Shown piece by piece: positions 26,653 to 36,406 of a stretch of 61,089 nt of DNA. A program made the position numbers and the translations under genes. How positions within the stretch are numbered: the stretch's first letter is position 1; the number at the start of each line of letters is the position of its first letter. Source of the DNA: CBDUXP01 sp965371225 [NCBI: uncultured bacterium] (GTDB taxonomy: Bacteria; Abyssobacteria; SURF-5; CBDUXP01); contig CBDUXP010000020.1 of NCBI GenBank assembly GCA_965371225.1, positions 1 through 61,089 on the forward strand, read 5' to 3'. Under the pieces are notes generated by a model. That model was given only the letters and a program-made list of their open reading frames with translations. It was not told the DNA's origin and ran no database searches.

Positions 26653-27527
26653 TCGACGTTCTGCACCTGTTCGCGCACTTTCTCAAGGTGCGACTTCATG
26701 TCGATGGCGAGCCGGCCCAGCAGCTCATCACGCGATTTCGATGCGATGGTGTTCGCCTCGCGGTTCAACTCCTGACAGAGGAAGTCGAGGCGGCGCCCCA
26801 CGGGTTCGTCGCCGCCCAGCAGGGTCCGGCACTGGGCGAGGTGGCTCCGGAAGCGCACGATCTCTTCGGTGATGTCGCCCTTGTCCGCGAAGAGCACGAC
26901 CTCCGCGGCGATGCGTTGTTCGTCGATCTCCACCATGTCCCGCAATTCTCCGATCCGCGTCAGGAGCCGCTCACGATACTCGTCCGGCAGGCACGGCGCC
27001 CGGTCCGCCACTTGATCGGTCAAACGTTCCAATTCACCGTACCGGCTGAGCAACTCCGCCTCGAGCGCCTCGCCTTCCGCCCGCCGCATCGTCAGCAGCG
27101 CATCCACCGCCGGCGCGGCGGCGGCCGTGACGCAGGCCACCAAGTCCGCCTCGTCCGGCAGATCGCTGCCCTGCACGTCCCACAGGCTGCCGATGCGGAG
27201 GAGGCCCGACAAGCTCAAATCGTCCGTGAGGCCGTACGCCTCGCCGAATTGGCGCAGCCGCTCCACGTAGGCGCGCGCCAAGTCTTCGTCAAACTGCACC
27301 GCCCCGTTCGTGCGCGCGCGCTCCATCTGCACGAACACGGTCACGCGTCCGCGGTCCAGGCGCTGCTGCACCAGTTTTCGCAAGGGACGCTCGGCGGCGA
27401 TAAGCGCGTTCGGCAGCTTCACCACCACGTCGCAAAACCGGTGGTTCACCGCCGATATTTCCACGGCGATGGTCAGGCCGTCGTGCTCGGCCGTCCCCCG
27501 CCCAAATCCGGTCATGCTCCGGAGCAT
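26649..27527 (-). CDS. yicC: YicC-family endoribonuclease
   Basis: The 292-residue protein begins MLRSMTGFGRG, the invariant YicC/YloC N-terminus, and ends with the typical RRLDFLCQELNREANTIASKS and helical tail ending in EQVQNVE. YicC is reported to act as an endoribonuclease on certain small RNAs or mRNA; genes for it usually lie next to gmk, as here. AGAGG precedes the ATG. It is the first gene of a ten-gene leftward operon that starts at the promoter about 60 nt upstream. Confidence 0.93.
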   Translation of the reverse strand: MLRSMTGFGRGTAEHDGLTIAVEISAVNHRFCDVVVKLPNALIAAERPLRKLVQQRLDRGRVTVFVQMERARTNGAVQFDEDLARAYVERLRQFGEAYGLTDDLSLSGLLRIGSLWDVQGSDLPDEADLVACVTAAAAPAVDALLTMRRAEGEALEAELLSRYGELERLTDQVADRAPCLPDEYRERLLTRIGELRDMVEIDEQRIAAEVVLFADKGDITEEIVRFRSHLAQCRTLLGGDEPVGRRLDFLCQELNREANTIASKSRDELLGRLAIDMKSHLEKVREQVQNVE

Positions 27528-27596
27528 TACGCCTCTACCCGCTTCGGCCCTGCCCATGATCCAAGACCGAGTCCGCAGGCCACAAGTGAGCCACTT

Positions 27597-27626
27597 ATAA
27601 TATGGTTCGGCGACACGCTGCGTCAA
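27597..27626 (-). promoter_or_regulatory. Strong sigma-70-type promoter of the yicC operon
   Basis: On the minus strand -35 TTGACG (5/6) and -10 TATTAT (5/6) are 18 bp apart. Transcription would begin near 27590. It is among the best consensus promoters in the window and probably drives yicC through rimI, since downstream gaps are at most 38 nt. Confidence 0.75.
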
Positions 27627-27719
27627 TTCTGCCAAGCAGCCGATAGCGTCATAAGTCTATGTGTGTAAACAAGTTATGTATTCGTTTTGGGGCCCTGACC
27701 AGGGACGCGCGCTTGGGCA

Positions 27720-29564
27720 TCAGGCCGCGAGAAAAATCTGCAAGACCGCGAGGCTGGCGGGGGTGACGCCCGCGAGGCGCCCGGCCTGGCCGAGGGTGGC
27801 GGGGCGCATACGGGCGAGCACCTGGCCCGCTTCGGTGGACAGCCCGGTACAGCGCGCATAGTCGAAGTCCTCGGGAATTGACATGCGTTCGGCGGTGCCG
27901 AGCCCGGCCACCTGCCGCTGCTGCCGCTCAATATAGCCAGCGTACTTCACGTCGGTCGCGATCTGCTCGCGCACGCGCCGTGCCCACGCGGGCAGGTCCG
28001 GCACCGCGGCCACAAGATCCTCGATCGTGATCTCCGGCCGGCGCAGCAACTGGTCGAGCTTCGCGCCCGACTGCAGCGGCTGCCCCCCGGTCCGCGCCAG
28101 CAGCCCGTTGACCGCTTCCGTCGGGCCGGTCGCCGTCCGCCGCAGCAGGCGGATGCCATCATCGATCGCGCGATCCATGGCGCGCACGGCGTCGGCGCGC
28201 GCCTGCGACACGAGCCCGACGTCCGCCGCGCGCGGGGTCAGTCGCCGGTCCGCGTTATCCGCGCGCAAGAGCAGCCGGTACTCGGCCCGCGACGTGAACA
28301 TGCGGTACGGCTCGCGGATGTCGCGCGTCACCAGATCGTCGATGAGCACCCCAATGTACGCTTCGTCGCGGCGCAGCAGGAACGGCGGCGCGCCGCGCAC
28401 GCGCAAGGCCGCGTTCGCCCCGGCCATGAGGCCCAACGCCCCAGCCTCTTCGTACCCGCTGGTGCCGTTGATCTGACCGGCGAGATACAGTCCGCGCACC
28501 CGCTTTGTCTCCAACGTCGGCCGCACCTGGTAGGCGGGAACGTAGTCGTACTCCACCGCGTAGCCGGGCCGCAGAAACTCGGCGCGCTCGAGCCCGGGGA
28601 TCGTGCGCACCATTGCGTCCTGCACTACCACGGGCAGGCTCGTGGAAATGCCGTTGCAGTAGATGCTTTCCCCGTCGCGGGTCTCCGGCTCGAAGAAAAT
28701 CTGGTGCGCCGCCTTTTCTGCGAAGCGCATCACCTTGTCCTCGATGCTCGGGCAGTAGCGTGGGCCGACGCCCTCGATCTGGCCGGTGTAGATGGGCGCG
28801 CGGTGCAGGTTCGCGCGGATGATGTCGTGCGTGCGCGCGTTCGTGTGCCCCAGATAACAGGGCACCTGCCCGACCGCGATGGCTTCCGTCGCGAACGCGA
28901 AACACGGCGGATCCGGATCGCCATGCTGCGGCTTGAACGCGCCCCAATCGATACTGTCGCGCCGCAATCGCGGCGGCGTGCCGGTCTTCAGCCGGCCCAA
29001 TTCGAAACCCTGCGCGGCGAGGGAGTCGCTCAAGCGTTCCGCCGCCCGCTCGCCCACGCGGCCGCCGCGGGTCTGCTCCTCGCCCACGTGCATGAGCCCG
29101 CGCAAGAACGTACCCGTCGTCACTACCACGGCGTCCGCGAGAAGTTCTTCGCCGTCGGCCAAACGAACGCCGCGCACGCGGTTGCCCTCCGTGAGCAGCG
29201 CCGCGGCTTCACCTTCGACAATGGTCACATTCGGCTCCACGTCGAGGCGCGCTTGGGCCGCGCGGGCGTAGGCCTCTTTATCCACCTGCGCGCGGGGCGC
29301 CTGCACGGCCGGGCCCTTGCTCCGGTTGAGCATGCGGAACTGGATGCCCGTCGCGTCCGTGAGTTCGCCCATGGCGCCGCCGAGCGCGTCGATCTCGCGA
29401 ATGAGGTGCCCCTTGGCGAGCCCGCCCATGGCCGGGTTGCACGACAGGCGGCCGATGCCCCCGCGCTCCAGGGTCACGAGCGCCAACCGGCACCCCAGCC
29501 GCGCCGCCGCCAGCGCCGCCTCGATGCCCGCGTGCCCCCCCCCGATGACGATGATGTCAGGCAT
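27720..29564 (-). CDS. mnmG: tRNA uridine-5-carboxymethylaminomethyl modification enzyme MnmG (GidA)
   Basis: MnmG, an FAD enzyme, works with MnmE to make cmnm5U34 in tRNAs that read two-codon boxes. The 614-residue protein starts [24 protein letters not shown] (FAD motif) and has the GidA signatures [57 protein letters not shown] and a C-terminal [10 protein letters not shown] helix. The upstream neighbour overlaps by 8 nt. The order mnmE-orf-mnmG near the origin is canonical except for the intervening gene. Only a weak hairpin follows the stop. Confidence 0.97.
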   Translation of the reverse strand: MPDIIVIGGGHAGIEAALAAARLGCRLALVTLERGGIGRLSCNPAMGGLAKGHLIREIDALGGAMGELTDATGIQFRMLNRSKGPAVQAPRAQVDKEAYARAAQARLDVEPNVTIVEGEAAALLTEGNRVRGVRLADGEELLADAVVVTTGTFLRGLMHVGEEQTRGGRVGERAAERLSDSLAAQGFELGRLKTGTPPRLRRDSIDWGAFKPQHGDPDPPCFAFATEAIAVGQVPCYLGHTNARTHDIIRANLHRAPIYTGQIEGVGPRYCPSIEDKVMRFAEKAAHQIFFEPETRDGESIYCNGISTSLPVVVQDAMVRTIPGLERAEFLRPGYAVEYDYVPAYQVRPTLETKRVRGLYLAGQINGTSGYEEAGALGLMAGANAALRVRGAPPFLLRRDEAYIGVLIDDLVTRDIREPYRMFTSRAEYRLLLRADNADRRLTPRAADVGLVSQARADAVRAMDRAIDDGIRLLRRTATGPTEAVNGLLARTGGQPLQSGAKLDQLLRRPEITIEDLVAAVPDLPAWARRVREQIATDVKYAGYIERQQRQVAGLGTAERMSIPEDFDYARCTGLSTEAGQVLARMRPATLGQAGRLAGVTPASLAVLQIFLAA

Positions 29565-30384
29565 GCCGTCTGTCTGTTGCATTCCGGCCCGGTCCCTTGG
29601 GAATGGGATCAACGGCCAGAATCCCATGCCCGGCTGTCCGGCCCAGACCCCTGTACAGTTCCCAGAACCCCACGCTCGCATACAGGCTGAGGATGTGTAC
29701 AACGGCACCACGGGACACCATCAACGGCCTCAAAACACTCAACCACCATGACAAAAGAATGAGCGCTACTGGAAGGATCAGCAGCGCAGGCCTGTCCCTT
29801 ACGGTGAACCACGCACCAATAATACCTAATCCGTACAACGGCCCATCCGACAAATAGGCCACCAGAATGTGCTGGAGCGATGCCTCAGCCGCCGCGAATT
29901 TCCAGAAGCGCCATACGGGATCGTGCCAATCGCTGACAAGTGTCGCTCCCCTCGTCAACACAAGATATAAGACAAAGACAAAAACGCCGGCAGTCAAGAC
30001 TCGGCTCCATGCCGCCCGGGGGTACACGTTAAGGTTGGCCAACATAAGTAGTCCGGTCACCGCGAGCAACCCGTCGAACGGTGTGAGAGAGATCGCCATT
30101 TTCGAATCGAAGTACATCAGATAAGGGTGGCAGGCGGCGAAACAACAGGCCAACCAGGCCACTGACCACGAATAACCGAGGGTTGCCCAGCGATAGAGCA
30201 ACAAAACGAGGACCGCGAGGAAAGGCACGCTCCTGAAAGCGAATAAGAACGGATTCACATACGAGCTGCCCTCAACATGAAGATCATCGAGCAGGAGGGA
30301 TGCGTATAACACTCGGAGAACCGCCCCGAGAAGGATGATCGCTCCCAGGATGAAGTAGCGGCCGGTTCTTCCCTCGACTGTCAT
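29557..30384 (-). CDS. Polytopic membrane protein inserted between mnmE and mnmG
   Basis: The 275-residue protein has about seven hydrophobic helices (for example [67 protein letters not shown]). I do not recognise a family. The N-terminal helix followed by a short lumenal loop with acidic residues ([13 protein letters not shown]) resembles the start of GT-C glycosyltransferases, but the rest is too short for one, so it may be truncated or a different fold. The gene is clearly AT-richer than mnmE and mnmG, yet overlaps mnmE by 4 nt (ATGA) and mnmG by 8 nt. mnmE and mnmG are often near neighbours in origin regions, so this looks like a precise insertion. Confidence 0.8.
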   Translation of the reverse strand: MTVEGRTGRYFILGAIILLGAVLRVLYASLLLDDLHVEGSSYVNPFLFAFRSVPFLAVLVLLLYRWATLGYSWSVAWLACCFAACHPYLMYFDSKMAISLTPFDGLLAVTGLLMLANLNVYPRAAWSRVLTAGVFVFVLYLVLTRGATLVSDWHDPVWRFWKFAAAEASLQHILVAYLSDGPLYGLGIIGAWFTVRDRPALLILPVALILLSWWLSVLRPLMVSRGAVVHILSLYASVGFWELYRGLGRTAGHGILAVDPIPKGPGRNATDRRHA

Positions 30385-31742
30385 TTGCCGATGCAGAATT
30401 CGCCGAAGATGTGGTTGAGGAGATCTTCGGTGGTGCGGGTGCCGACGATGGCGCCGAGGGCGTCCATGGCTTGCCGCACGTCGACGGCGACGCAGTCCAT
30501 GGTGACGCGCCGGTCGAGCGCGGCCATGGCGGTCTCGAGGGCGTCGCGCGCTTCCACCAAGGCTTGGGCGTGGCGCGCGCGGACGATGATGGGACTCTCG
30601 ACTTCGGTGACGCCGTTGACGTGGAGCGCCTCGCGTAGCGCGGTGTGCAGCGCATCGAGGCCGTCGCCCGTCCGCGCCGACGCGTCGAGCGTGGCGGCGA
30701 CCGCCAAGTCCCGGTGCCGCGCGCGCGCCGGGAGATCGCTCTTGTTGTAGAGCAGGATCGTGTCCCGGTACCGGTCGGGCGGGATGTAATCGTCCTCGCC
30801 GTCCCACGCGGCGGAGCGGTCGACCACCCACAGGATGACGTCCGCTTCGGCCGCCGCGGCACGACTGCGTTCGATGCCCAACGCCTCGGCCGCGCCCGCC
30901 GCCTCGCGCACGCCGGCCGTATCGATCACGCGCAGGGGCACGCCGTCCAGGTCGATCTCGCCTTCGACGGCGTCACGCGTGGTGCCGGGTTCGGCGGTCA
31001 CGATGGCGCGTTCCCGTTGCAGCAGCGCATTAAACACGCTCGACTTGCCGGCGTTCGGCCTCCCGACGATGGCCACGGTGGCGCCCTCGCGGAGGAGCCG
31101 GCCCGTGGCCGCCGTGGCCAGCAGCGCGGCAACCTGGTCGCGCAGCGCACCCACGCACGCGTGATATTCCTCGAATGACGGCAACTCCAATTCCTCTTCG
31201 CTGAAGTCCAGGCCCGCCTCCACTTCGGCCAGGAGATGCAACAACGCATCGCGGAGGCGCTCGATCTGTCCGCTCAGGCCGCCGCTCAGCTGCCGTCCGG
31301 CGCAACGCGCAGCGGCGGCGGTGCGGGCGTTGATGAGATCCGCCACGGCTTCGGCCTGCGCCAGGTCCATGCGGCCGTTCAGGAACGCGCGCTGCGTGAA
31401 TTCACCCGGGCGGGCGACGCGCGCCCCGGCGGCGGTCGCGGCGCGCACGACGGCGTCCAACACGAGGGGGCTTCCGTGCGCGTGCACTTCCACCACGTCC
31501 TCCCCTGTGTAGCTGTGCGGCGCGGGCATGCGGACCACGAGAACGTCATCGGCGATTCCGTCGGCTGCCGTCAGCGTCCCGCGGGTCAGCGCGCGCGGGG
31601 GCAGCTCCGCCACGGACCGGGCCGGATCAAACCGCGCAAGGGCGTTCGCGATATCCGCGGCCGCGGGGCCGCTCAGGCGCACGATGCCGACACCGCCGGC
31701 ACCGCGCGGGGTCGCCACCGCAACGATCGTGTCGGCGGCCAC
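30381..31742 (-). CDS. mnmE: tRNA modification GTPase MnmE (TrmE)
   Basis: MnmE binds formyl-tetrahydrofolate and GTP and partners MnmG in wobble-uridine modification. The 453-residue protein has the N-terminal TIVAVATPRGAGGVGIVRLSG, the PHSYTGEDVVE and RPGEFTQRAFLNGRMDLAQA segments, a G domain with GRPNAGKSSVFNALL, DTAGVRE and NKSD, and the invariant C-terminal FCIGK. The start is a GTG with GGAG 8 nt upstream, 13 nt after the jag stop; a longer upstream reading would run into jag with low-complexity residues. Confidence 0.96.
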   Translation of the reverse strand: MAADTIVAVATPRGAGGVGIVRLSGPAAADIANALARFDPARSVAELPPRALTRGTLTAADGIADDVLVVRMPAPHSYTGEDVVEVHAHGSPLVLDAVVRAATAAGARVARPGEFTQRAFLNGRMDLAQAEAVADLINARTAAAARCAGRQLSGGLSGQIERLRDALLHLLAEVEAGLDFSEEELELPSFEEYHACVGALRDQVAALLATAATGRLLREGATVAIVGRPNAGKSSVFNALLQRERAIVTAEPGTTRDAVEGEIDLDGVPLRVIDTAGVREAAGAAEALGIERSRAAAAEADVILWVVDRSAAWDGEDDYIPPDRYRDTILLYNKSDLPARARHRDLAVAATLDASARTGDGLDALHTALREALHVNGVTEVESPIIVRARHAQALVEARDALETAMAALDRRVTMDCVAVDVRQAMDALGAIVGTRTTEDLLNHIFGEFCIGK

Positions 31743-31755
31743 AGCCGCGGCTCCG

Positions 31756-32841
31756 TCAGCGCCGGCTGCGGCGCGAGGCGATGACGAGGTACCGTTCGTC
31801 GCCGTCGCCACGGCTGAACGTCTCCACGTCCTCATCATCACGCAGATACAGGTGGATGATCCGGCGTTCGTGGGGCGGCAGCGGCTCCATGGAGATGGGC
31901 CGGTCCGTACGCGCTACCTTGTCCGCCAGGCTATCGGCGAGCCCCTCGAGCGTCTCGAGCCGCCGCTGCCGATACCCGGCCACGTCGATCATGATCGGCG
32001 TGGGCTCCGAAACGCCGCGGTTGCAAATGCGATTGACGAGGTACTGGAGGCTTTCCAGGTTCTGGCCGTGGCGCCCGATGAGCAGACTCGTATCGTCCGC
32101 CTCGACGTCTACCTCATAGGCCTCCCCGCCACCCTGCGCGTGCACTTCCCCCTCGCAACCGATCAGGTCGAGTAACTTGATGACGACCTCGCTCGGGTCG
32201 AGGGTAAACGCGTCCACCGATGCCGCCGCGGGCCGCCGCCGCCGCGGGCGACTAGCCTCGCGCGCGCCTTCGCGCCCGCGCCGCGGCCGGTCGCGCGGTC
32301 GGTCCGGCTCTTCGTCCCGCGTGCGCTCTCGGCGCGAGTCGTCGCGTTCAGCCGCCGCGGGGGCGCGCTCTTTCTGTGGGGCGTCCGGTTCAGCCGCCGC
32401 GGGGGCGCGCTCTTTCCGTGGGGCGTCCGGTTGGGGCGCCGGCGCGGCGCGCTCGGCGGGGGCGACGTCGCGCGCGCTTTCCCGCTGGACCTCCACGGAC
32501 GGTTCGTCCTGCGTGACGGTTTTCTTTTTCTTCACGCGGCGCGGACCGCGGGGCCGGTTGACGGCGCCGTCGCGCCCCGTCAGGCTCCGGCGGGCGCGCC
32601 GAGCGCGCGTCGGGGGGGTGTCGCCATCCGGTTTGGGTGCATCTTCCGCGCCGTCGTCCGGCATCGCATCGTTCAGGGTCACGCGCACGCGGACGCGGCG
32701 CTCGCCGACGCCGAGAAATCCGGCGCGACCCTCGTCCAGCACTTCCACCTGGACGGCGTCGCGGGTGGTGCTGAGCTCTTCTAAGGCGCGGTCAACGGCA
32801 GCGTCGACCGAGGTATCTTCGATTTCGAGTGTCCGGGGCAT
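31756..32841 (-). CDS. jag: Jag/KhpB RNA-binding protein with extended basic linker
   Basis: Jag (KhpB) is a KH/R3H RNA-binding protein that in Gram-positives affects cell division and envelope genes. The 361-residue protein has a Jag-N domain (residues 1-52, with GRAGFLGVGERRVRVRVT), a long Arg/Pro/Ala/Glu-rich linker (about 55-210), a KH domain with LLIGRHGQNLESLQYLVN, and an R3H domain with PLPPHERRIIHLYL. The linker is much longer than usual and holds a 42-bp tandem duplication. It lies between yidC and mnmE, its normal place. Confidence 0.92.
   Translation of the reverse strand: MPRTLEIEDTSVDAAVDRALEELSTTRDAVQVEVLDEGRAGFLGVGERRVRVRVTLNDAMPDDGAEDAPKPDGDTPPTRARRARRSLTGRDGAVNRPRGPRRVKKKKTVTQDEPSVEVQRESARDVAPAERAAPAPQPDAPRKERAPAAAEPDAPQKERAPAAAERDDSRRERTRDEEPDRPRDRPRRGREGAREASRPRRRRPAAASVDAFTLDPSEVVIKLLDLIGCEGEVHAQGGGEAYEVDVEADDTSLLIGRHGQNLESLQYLVNRICNRGVSEPTPIMIDVAGYRQRRLETLEGLADSLADKVARTDRPISMEPLPPHERRIIHLYLRDDEDVETFSRGDGDERYLVIASRRSRR
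32347..32430. repeat. 42-bp tandem repeat (2 copies) inside jag
   Basis: Two adjacent 42-bp copies (32347-32388 and 32389-32430) differ by one base that I can see. They encode a 14-residue unit of the form PDAPxKERAPAAAE in the linker. The length keeps the frame. Confidence 0.85.
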
Positions 32842-32871
32842 ATGGGTTCTTCGTTTTGGTTGGGGTGAGGA

Positions 32872-34908
32872 TCACCGTGCCGATGGGGTGGTAGGTTCGG
32901 GTACCGAGGGTGGTCTGTTGACATAATATTGCTGGCCGATGCCGAGAAGCGTGCTGACGAGCCAGTATAACGTCAGGCCCGAGGGCATGCCGTAGAACAT
33001 CACGCCGAACATCAGCGGCATCCACTGCATCATCTTCCGCTGCATCTCGACGTTCGGATCGTTCGTGGGGTTCGCGGGCGGGGTGGACATCTTCTGCTGG
33101 ACCAGCATGGCGCCGATCATGAGCAGGGGCAGGATATTCACCGCGAAGCCGCCGGGCAGCATGGCGAACCGGTCGGGCTCGGACAGGTCCTGGATCCAGA
33201 GGAAGTGGGCGCCGCGCAGTTCGATCGCGCCGCGTAGCGCGTTGAACAGCGCGAAGAACACGGGCATCTGGAAGGCGATGGGCAGGCAGCCGCCCAGCGG
33301 ATTGATGTTGTGCTTGCGGTACAGCTCCCACGTGCGCTTGTTCATCTCCTGCGGATCGTTCTTGTACCGCTCGCGCAGCTCGGTGATCTTCGGCTGCATG
33401 ACGCCCATGGCGCGCATGGATTGGTACGCCCGCTGGTTCAGGGGGAAGAGCCCCACGCGCACCAACACGGTGAGCAGGATGATCGCGAGGCCGTAATTGC
33501 GCACCAGGCCGTTGAAAAAGAGAAGCCCGCTCAGCATCACCTTCCCGAACTGGTGGAACATGCCGAAACTCACGGCCAGCTCGAACTCGTGACCCAGGAC
33601 CGCGAGTTCCGTCCGATGGATGGGGGTGGTGGCTACGACGTAGCGGTGCGCCGCCATCCCGCCCGCTGCGGCCACCAGCGCGGGCGCGCGCAATTGCATC
33701 TCTACCCCCCCGTCGGCCAGGGGCGCGAAGCGACCGATGACGCCGGAGATCATGGGCCGGACGGCAGCCATGAAGTACTTCCGCCGGAGCGAGAACCAGG
33801 CGGTGCCCGGCGGCGGCTCGACGGGTTGCGGCACGGGCGCCGGCCCAGAGCCCAACCACGACCCGACGCGCGCCAGGAACTTCACGCCCGGCTTGTCCCG
33901 CTTCAAACTGCTCTTGAACACCCACGCCGCCTCGAGCGGATCCTGCCGCGCGTCCCGTTCGGAGGTCGGCAGGTCCGGGCCCCACACGAGCGTGTACCCC
34001 GTGTCGTCTCCCAAGCGGGCGGGGGCCTCCGCGCCGCTGGTCAGGACGAGGGACAAGTCCATGCCGTACCGGTCCGATTCGATGAGGTACACCTTGTGCA
34101 GCACCGCGCCGGTCTCCAGCGGCAGCCGGTAATCCAGCATCTGCGCGTCCGCCAACCTGGCGAGGTTCGCGCGCGCCGTCTCACTCCATCCCTGTTCGAG
34201 CTGCCCTTCCTTGGAAAGGGGCACGTCCGTCACCGCGGCGGCCGCCGCCCACCCGACGGCGGGTGCAATCCCCACGGCGCGGAGCTGCGCCGCCACCGCC
34301 TCGCGCAAGTCTTGCGGATCCGACCCCCGCGCCGGTTGGGCGAGCGCGGCGCCCAGAGCGTCGAGCAACGCCGCGTGCGCGGCATCCCCGGGACGCCACT
34401 CGGTCAGCGCAAAGTCTGCATCCTGCAACCGCCGGCCATTGGGCAGCACCACGTCCAGGGCGCGCGACTCTTCGCGCCGTACACGGTCGGCCGCATCGTC
34501 CTGCTCGCCGGAGACGATGAATTCCACCGGTCCGTTGTTCCCTGTCTTCGAGTGGAAAAGCGGCAGGGTGAGGGATCGGGGCACCGCGCCGCGGGAGGAG
34601 AATTCCACGCGCAGCACCTGGGTTTGCACGGCGGCCATGACCACGGGCTGCGCCGGCGGCCCCGCGACCACCGTTTCGGCAGCAACCGCTTCGGCCGCGG
34701 CCAGGTTGGGAGCCGGTGCGGCAGCGGGGGCCGGCGCGTCGGCCACCCGGGCCGGACCGGGCGCGGCGGCGGGTACTGGGGCCGTCGCCTCCTCGGAAGC
34801 GGGCGGCGGGGGCCGAAAGTACCGCCGCTCAATCCAGCCCCACCCGATCAGTACCAACAGGCTGAGCGCGATGGCCAGCAGGAGATTGCCCTGGCGGTCT
34901 TTATCCAT
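32872..34908 (-). CDS. yidC: Membrane protein insertase YidC
   Basis: YidC inserts inner-membrane proteins alone or with Sec. The 678-residue protein has an N-terminal anchor (NLLLAIALSLLVLIGWGWIE), a large periplasmic domain with an Ala/Pro-rich start, and the C-terminal Oxa1 core: NYGLAIILLTVLVRVGLFPLNQRAYQSM (with the hydrophilic-groove arginine), ITELRERYKNDPQEMNK, GGCLPIAFQMPVFFALFNAL and the final helix GLTLYWLVSTLLGIGQQ. The length is above the E. coli form (548), mainly from a longer periplasmic domain. It starts 9 nt downstream of yidD. Confidence 0.95.
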   Translation of the reverse strand: MDKDRQGNLLLAIALSLLVLIGWGWIERRYFRPPPPASEEATAPVPAAAPGPARVADAPAPAAAPAPNLAAAEAVAAETVVAGPPAQPVVMAAVQTQVLRVEFSSRGAVPRSLTLPLFHSKTGNNGPVEFIVSGEQDDAADRVRREESRALDVVLPNGRRLQDADFALTEWRPGDAAHAALLDALGAALAQPARGSDPQDLREAVAAQLRAVGIAPAVGWAAAAAVTDVPLSKEGQLEQGWSETARANLARLADAQMLDYRLPLETGAVLHKVYLIESDRYGMDLSLVLTSGAEAPARLGDDTGYTLVWGPDLPTSERDARQDPLEAAWVFKSSLKRDKPGVKFLARVGSWLGSGPAPVPQPVEPPPGTAWFSLRRKYFMAAVRPMISGVIGRFAPLADGGVEMQLRAPALVAAAGGMAAHRYVVATTPIHRTELAVLGHEFELAVSFGMFHQFGKVMLSGLLFFNGLVRNYGLAIILLTVLVRVGLFPLNQRAYQSMRAMGVMQPKITELRERYKNDPQEMNKRTWELYRKHNINPLGGCLPIAFQMPVFFALFNALRGAIELRGAHFLWIQDLSEPDRFAMLPGGFAVNILPLLMIGAMLVQQKMSTPPANPTNDPNVEMQRKMMQWMPLMFGVMFYGMPSGLTLYWLVSTLLGIGQQYYVNRPPSVPEPTTPSAR

Positions 34909-34917
34909 GACGAGTAT

Positions 34918-35160
34918 TTATTCCGGGAGGGGCGTGGTGTGCGGCCGGACGGCCGGCACGGGATCGTACCCGCCGGCGGACCAGGGCGCGCACCGCAGCA
35001 GCCGCCGGACCGCGAGCCAGGTACCGCGCAGCGTGCCATGCGTCCGGATGGCGTCGTGGGCGTACTGGGAACAGCTGGGCTCGAATCGGCAGCTCGGCGG
35101 GAGCAGCGGGGACAGGAGCCATTGATACGCGCGTATGACGAGCAGAAGCAGGGGACGCAT
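34918..35160 (-). CDS. yidD: Membrane protein insertion efficiency factor YidD
   Basis: The 80-residue protein has the family core [29 protein letters not shown], with three conserved cysteines, and [14 protein letters not shown]. It is thought to assist YidC. The start [14 protein letters not shown] lies 4 nt after the rnpA stop; longer readings enter rnpA. Confidence 0.93.
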   Translation of the reverse strand: MRPLLLLVIRAYQWLLSPLLPPSCRFEPSCSQYAHDAIRTHGTLRGTWLAVRRLLRCAPWSAGGYDPVPAVRPHTTPLPE

Positions 35161-35164
35161 GGGC

Positions 35165-35545
35165 CTACTCGTCCGGCGCGCGGCTGCCCCGTGCGAGACA
35201 CCGGTCGAAATCCGTTTCGAGTGCAGCAAACTCGGCGGTGGCCGCGCTGGCGCGGGCGGTGATGACCAGTTCGAGTCCGGCGGGTAAGGCCGCGTATCGG
35301 GTGCGGCTCAGCTCGCGCAAGCGGCGGCGGACCCGGTTGCGTATGACGGCGTTGCCGACTCTCTTGCTAACGGTGATGCCGAGCCGGGCGTGGGCGTGGT
35401 CCCCGTGGCGAAAGGTATGCACCATGTAAGTACCGTGGACCCGCCGTCCCGATTCATAGACGGCCGCATACTCCGGCGGGCGACGGAGCCGCGCCGTTTT
35501 CGGCCGGGTGAATCGCCGCGAGGAAGACACGGCGGCGCCAGGCAA
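35165..35545 (-). CDS. rnpA: Ribonuclease P protein component
   Basis: RnpA is the protein cofactor of RNase P, which cuts tRNA 5' leaders. The 126-residue protein has the N-terminal [17 protein letters not shown] and the RNR signature [22 protein letters not shown]. No ATG fits. I use a TTG 22 nt after the rpmH stop; a GTG at 35530 (121 aa) is equally acceptable because neither has a clear Shine-Dalgarno. The order rpmH-rnpA-yidD-yidC is universal near bacterial origins. Confidence 0.92.
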   Translation of the reverse strand: MPGAAVSSSRRFTRPKTARLRRPPEYAAVYESGRRVHGTYMVHTFRHGDHAHARLGITVSKRVGNAVIRNRVRRRLRELSRTRYAALPAGLELVITARASAATAEFAALETDFDRCLARGSRAPDE

Positions 35546-35566
35546 TGGGGCGTCCGGTCGCGCCGC

Positions 35567-35704
35567 TCAGTCCGCGGCGAGGCGCTTGCGCCCACGGCGG
35601 CGACGGGCGCGCAGGATCGCCCGGCCGGCGGCGGATTTCATCCGATGGCGGAACCCGTGCTTGCGGCGGCGGCGGAGTCTGGAAGGTTGGTAGGTGCGTT
35701 TCAT
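35567..35704 (-). CDS. rpmH: 50S ribosomal protein L34
   Basis: The 45-residue, extremely basic protein reads [20 protein letters not shown] and then [20 protein letters not shown], the standard L34 sequence. It is the first gene of the leftward origin cluster. GGAAGG lies 9 nt before the ATG, and a consensus -35 promoter lies about 90 nt upstream. Confidence 0.97.
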   Translation of the reverse strand: MKRTYQPSRLRRRRKHGFRHRMKSAAGRAILRARRRRGRKRLAAD

Positions 35705-35766
35705 GGCAGCGGCCTTCCCTGGAGTCGTCAGGAGAAGGCAAGTAGTTGATTCGTCCTAAGCACTGG

Positions 35767-35795
35767 ACTCTACTCGCCTTGCCACATCGTGTCAA
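35767..35795 (-). promoter_or_regulatory. Promoter of the rpmH-rnpA-yidD-yidC cluster
   Basis: On the minus strand a perfect -35 TTGACA and a -10 TAGAGT (4/6) are separated by 17 bp. Transcription would start near 35760, giving a leader of about 55 nt. Confidence 0.7.
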
Positions 35796-35949
35796 GCCAA
35801 TGCGCGCCAAGTTAGTGTACAGACCGACACTAGCACAAGCACTTTTCCCTTGCGCTAGTTTTCTGCAACTGGTATATTCCCGCTCGCGACTGGGAGAGGG
35901 TCGCCGCTGAAGCGAGCGACTGCATCGCGCCGTTGCGCAGCTAGGGGCT

Positions 35950-36406
35950 TCGTGCACTACCATTCAGGCAAGGACAAAGGCACACCTGCAGGTGTCCTTC
36001 CCATGCCCCCTTTCGTTAGTTTCTCCATAACCAGCCAATCTGAAAGTACTTACGAGTTTGGAGTGCGGCTGGATTATCCGAAGGCGGGGTGCTGGGCGAT
36101 TGTGGATAACTCTGAAGCGCCGTGTCCACGTGGTGCGGCGGACGGCGCACAGGTCTTAGCGAAAATCGATCCTCTTCCGGCTGTTGGCTTGGCGTTTGGC
36201 GTGTGAGTAACGGTTTGTGAGTAACCGGGGTTTTCTGGGGAAATCTGCCCGCACTAGCTGGCATAAACCATGTTGTTACAGGAACTTATCAACATGGATA
36301 CCAATAGAGATCCTGTGTGGATAACTTATGCCGTAGTTCTCGCAGGATCAGTGACTGTTTCGGCACTAGTGTTGAGTAAATTTAGGTGAACGTCGGAGGA
36401 TCGCAC
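35950..36406 (+). other. oriC: oriC part 1: DnaA-box cluster upstream of dnaA
   Basis: The rpmH-dnaA gap (700 bp) has no supported gene. Two perfect DnaA boxes (TTATCCACA on the minus strand) lie at 36101-36109 and 36316-36324. An 8/9 match TTATCAACA is at 36286-36294, and two 7/9 copies of TGTGAGTAA at 36202-36210 and 36216-36224 are spaced 14 bp. The spacer becomes AT-richer toward dnaA, ending in GAGTAAATTTAGG. This fits an initiator-binding half of a bipartite origin and also dnaA autoregulation. A small open frame here (35952-36206) has no family and is overlapped by a DnaA box. Confidence 0.75.

Noticed and set aside
35952-36206. 84-codon open frame in the rpmH-dnaA gap
   Set aside because: It overlaps a perfect DnaA box, has no family similarity that I can see and no good Shine-Dalgarno.
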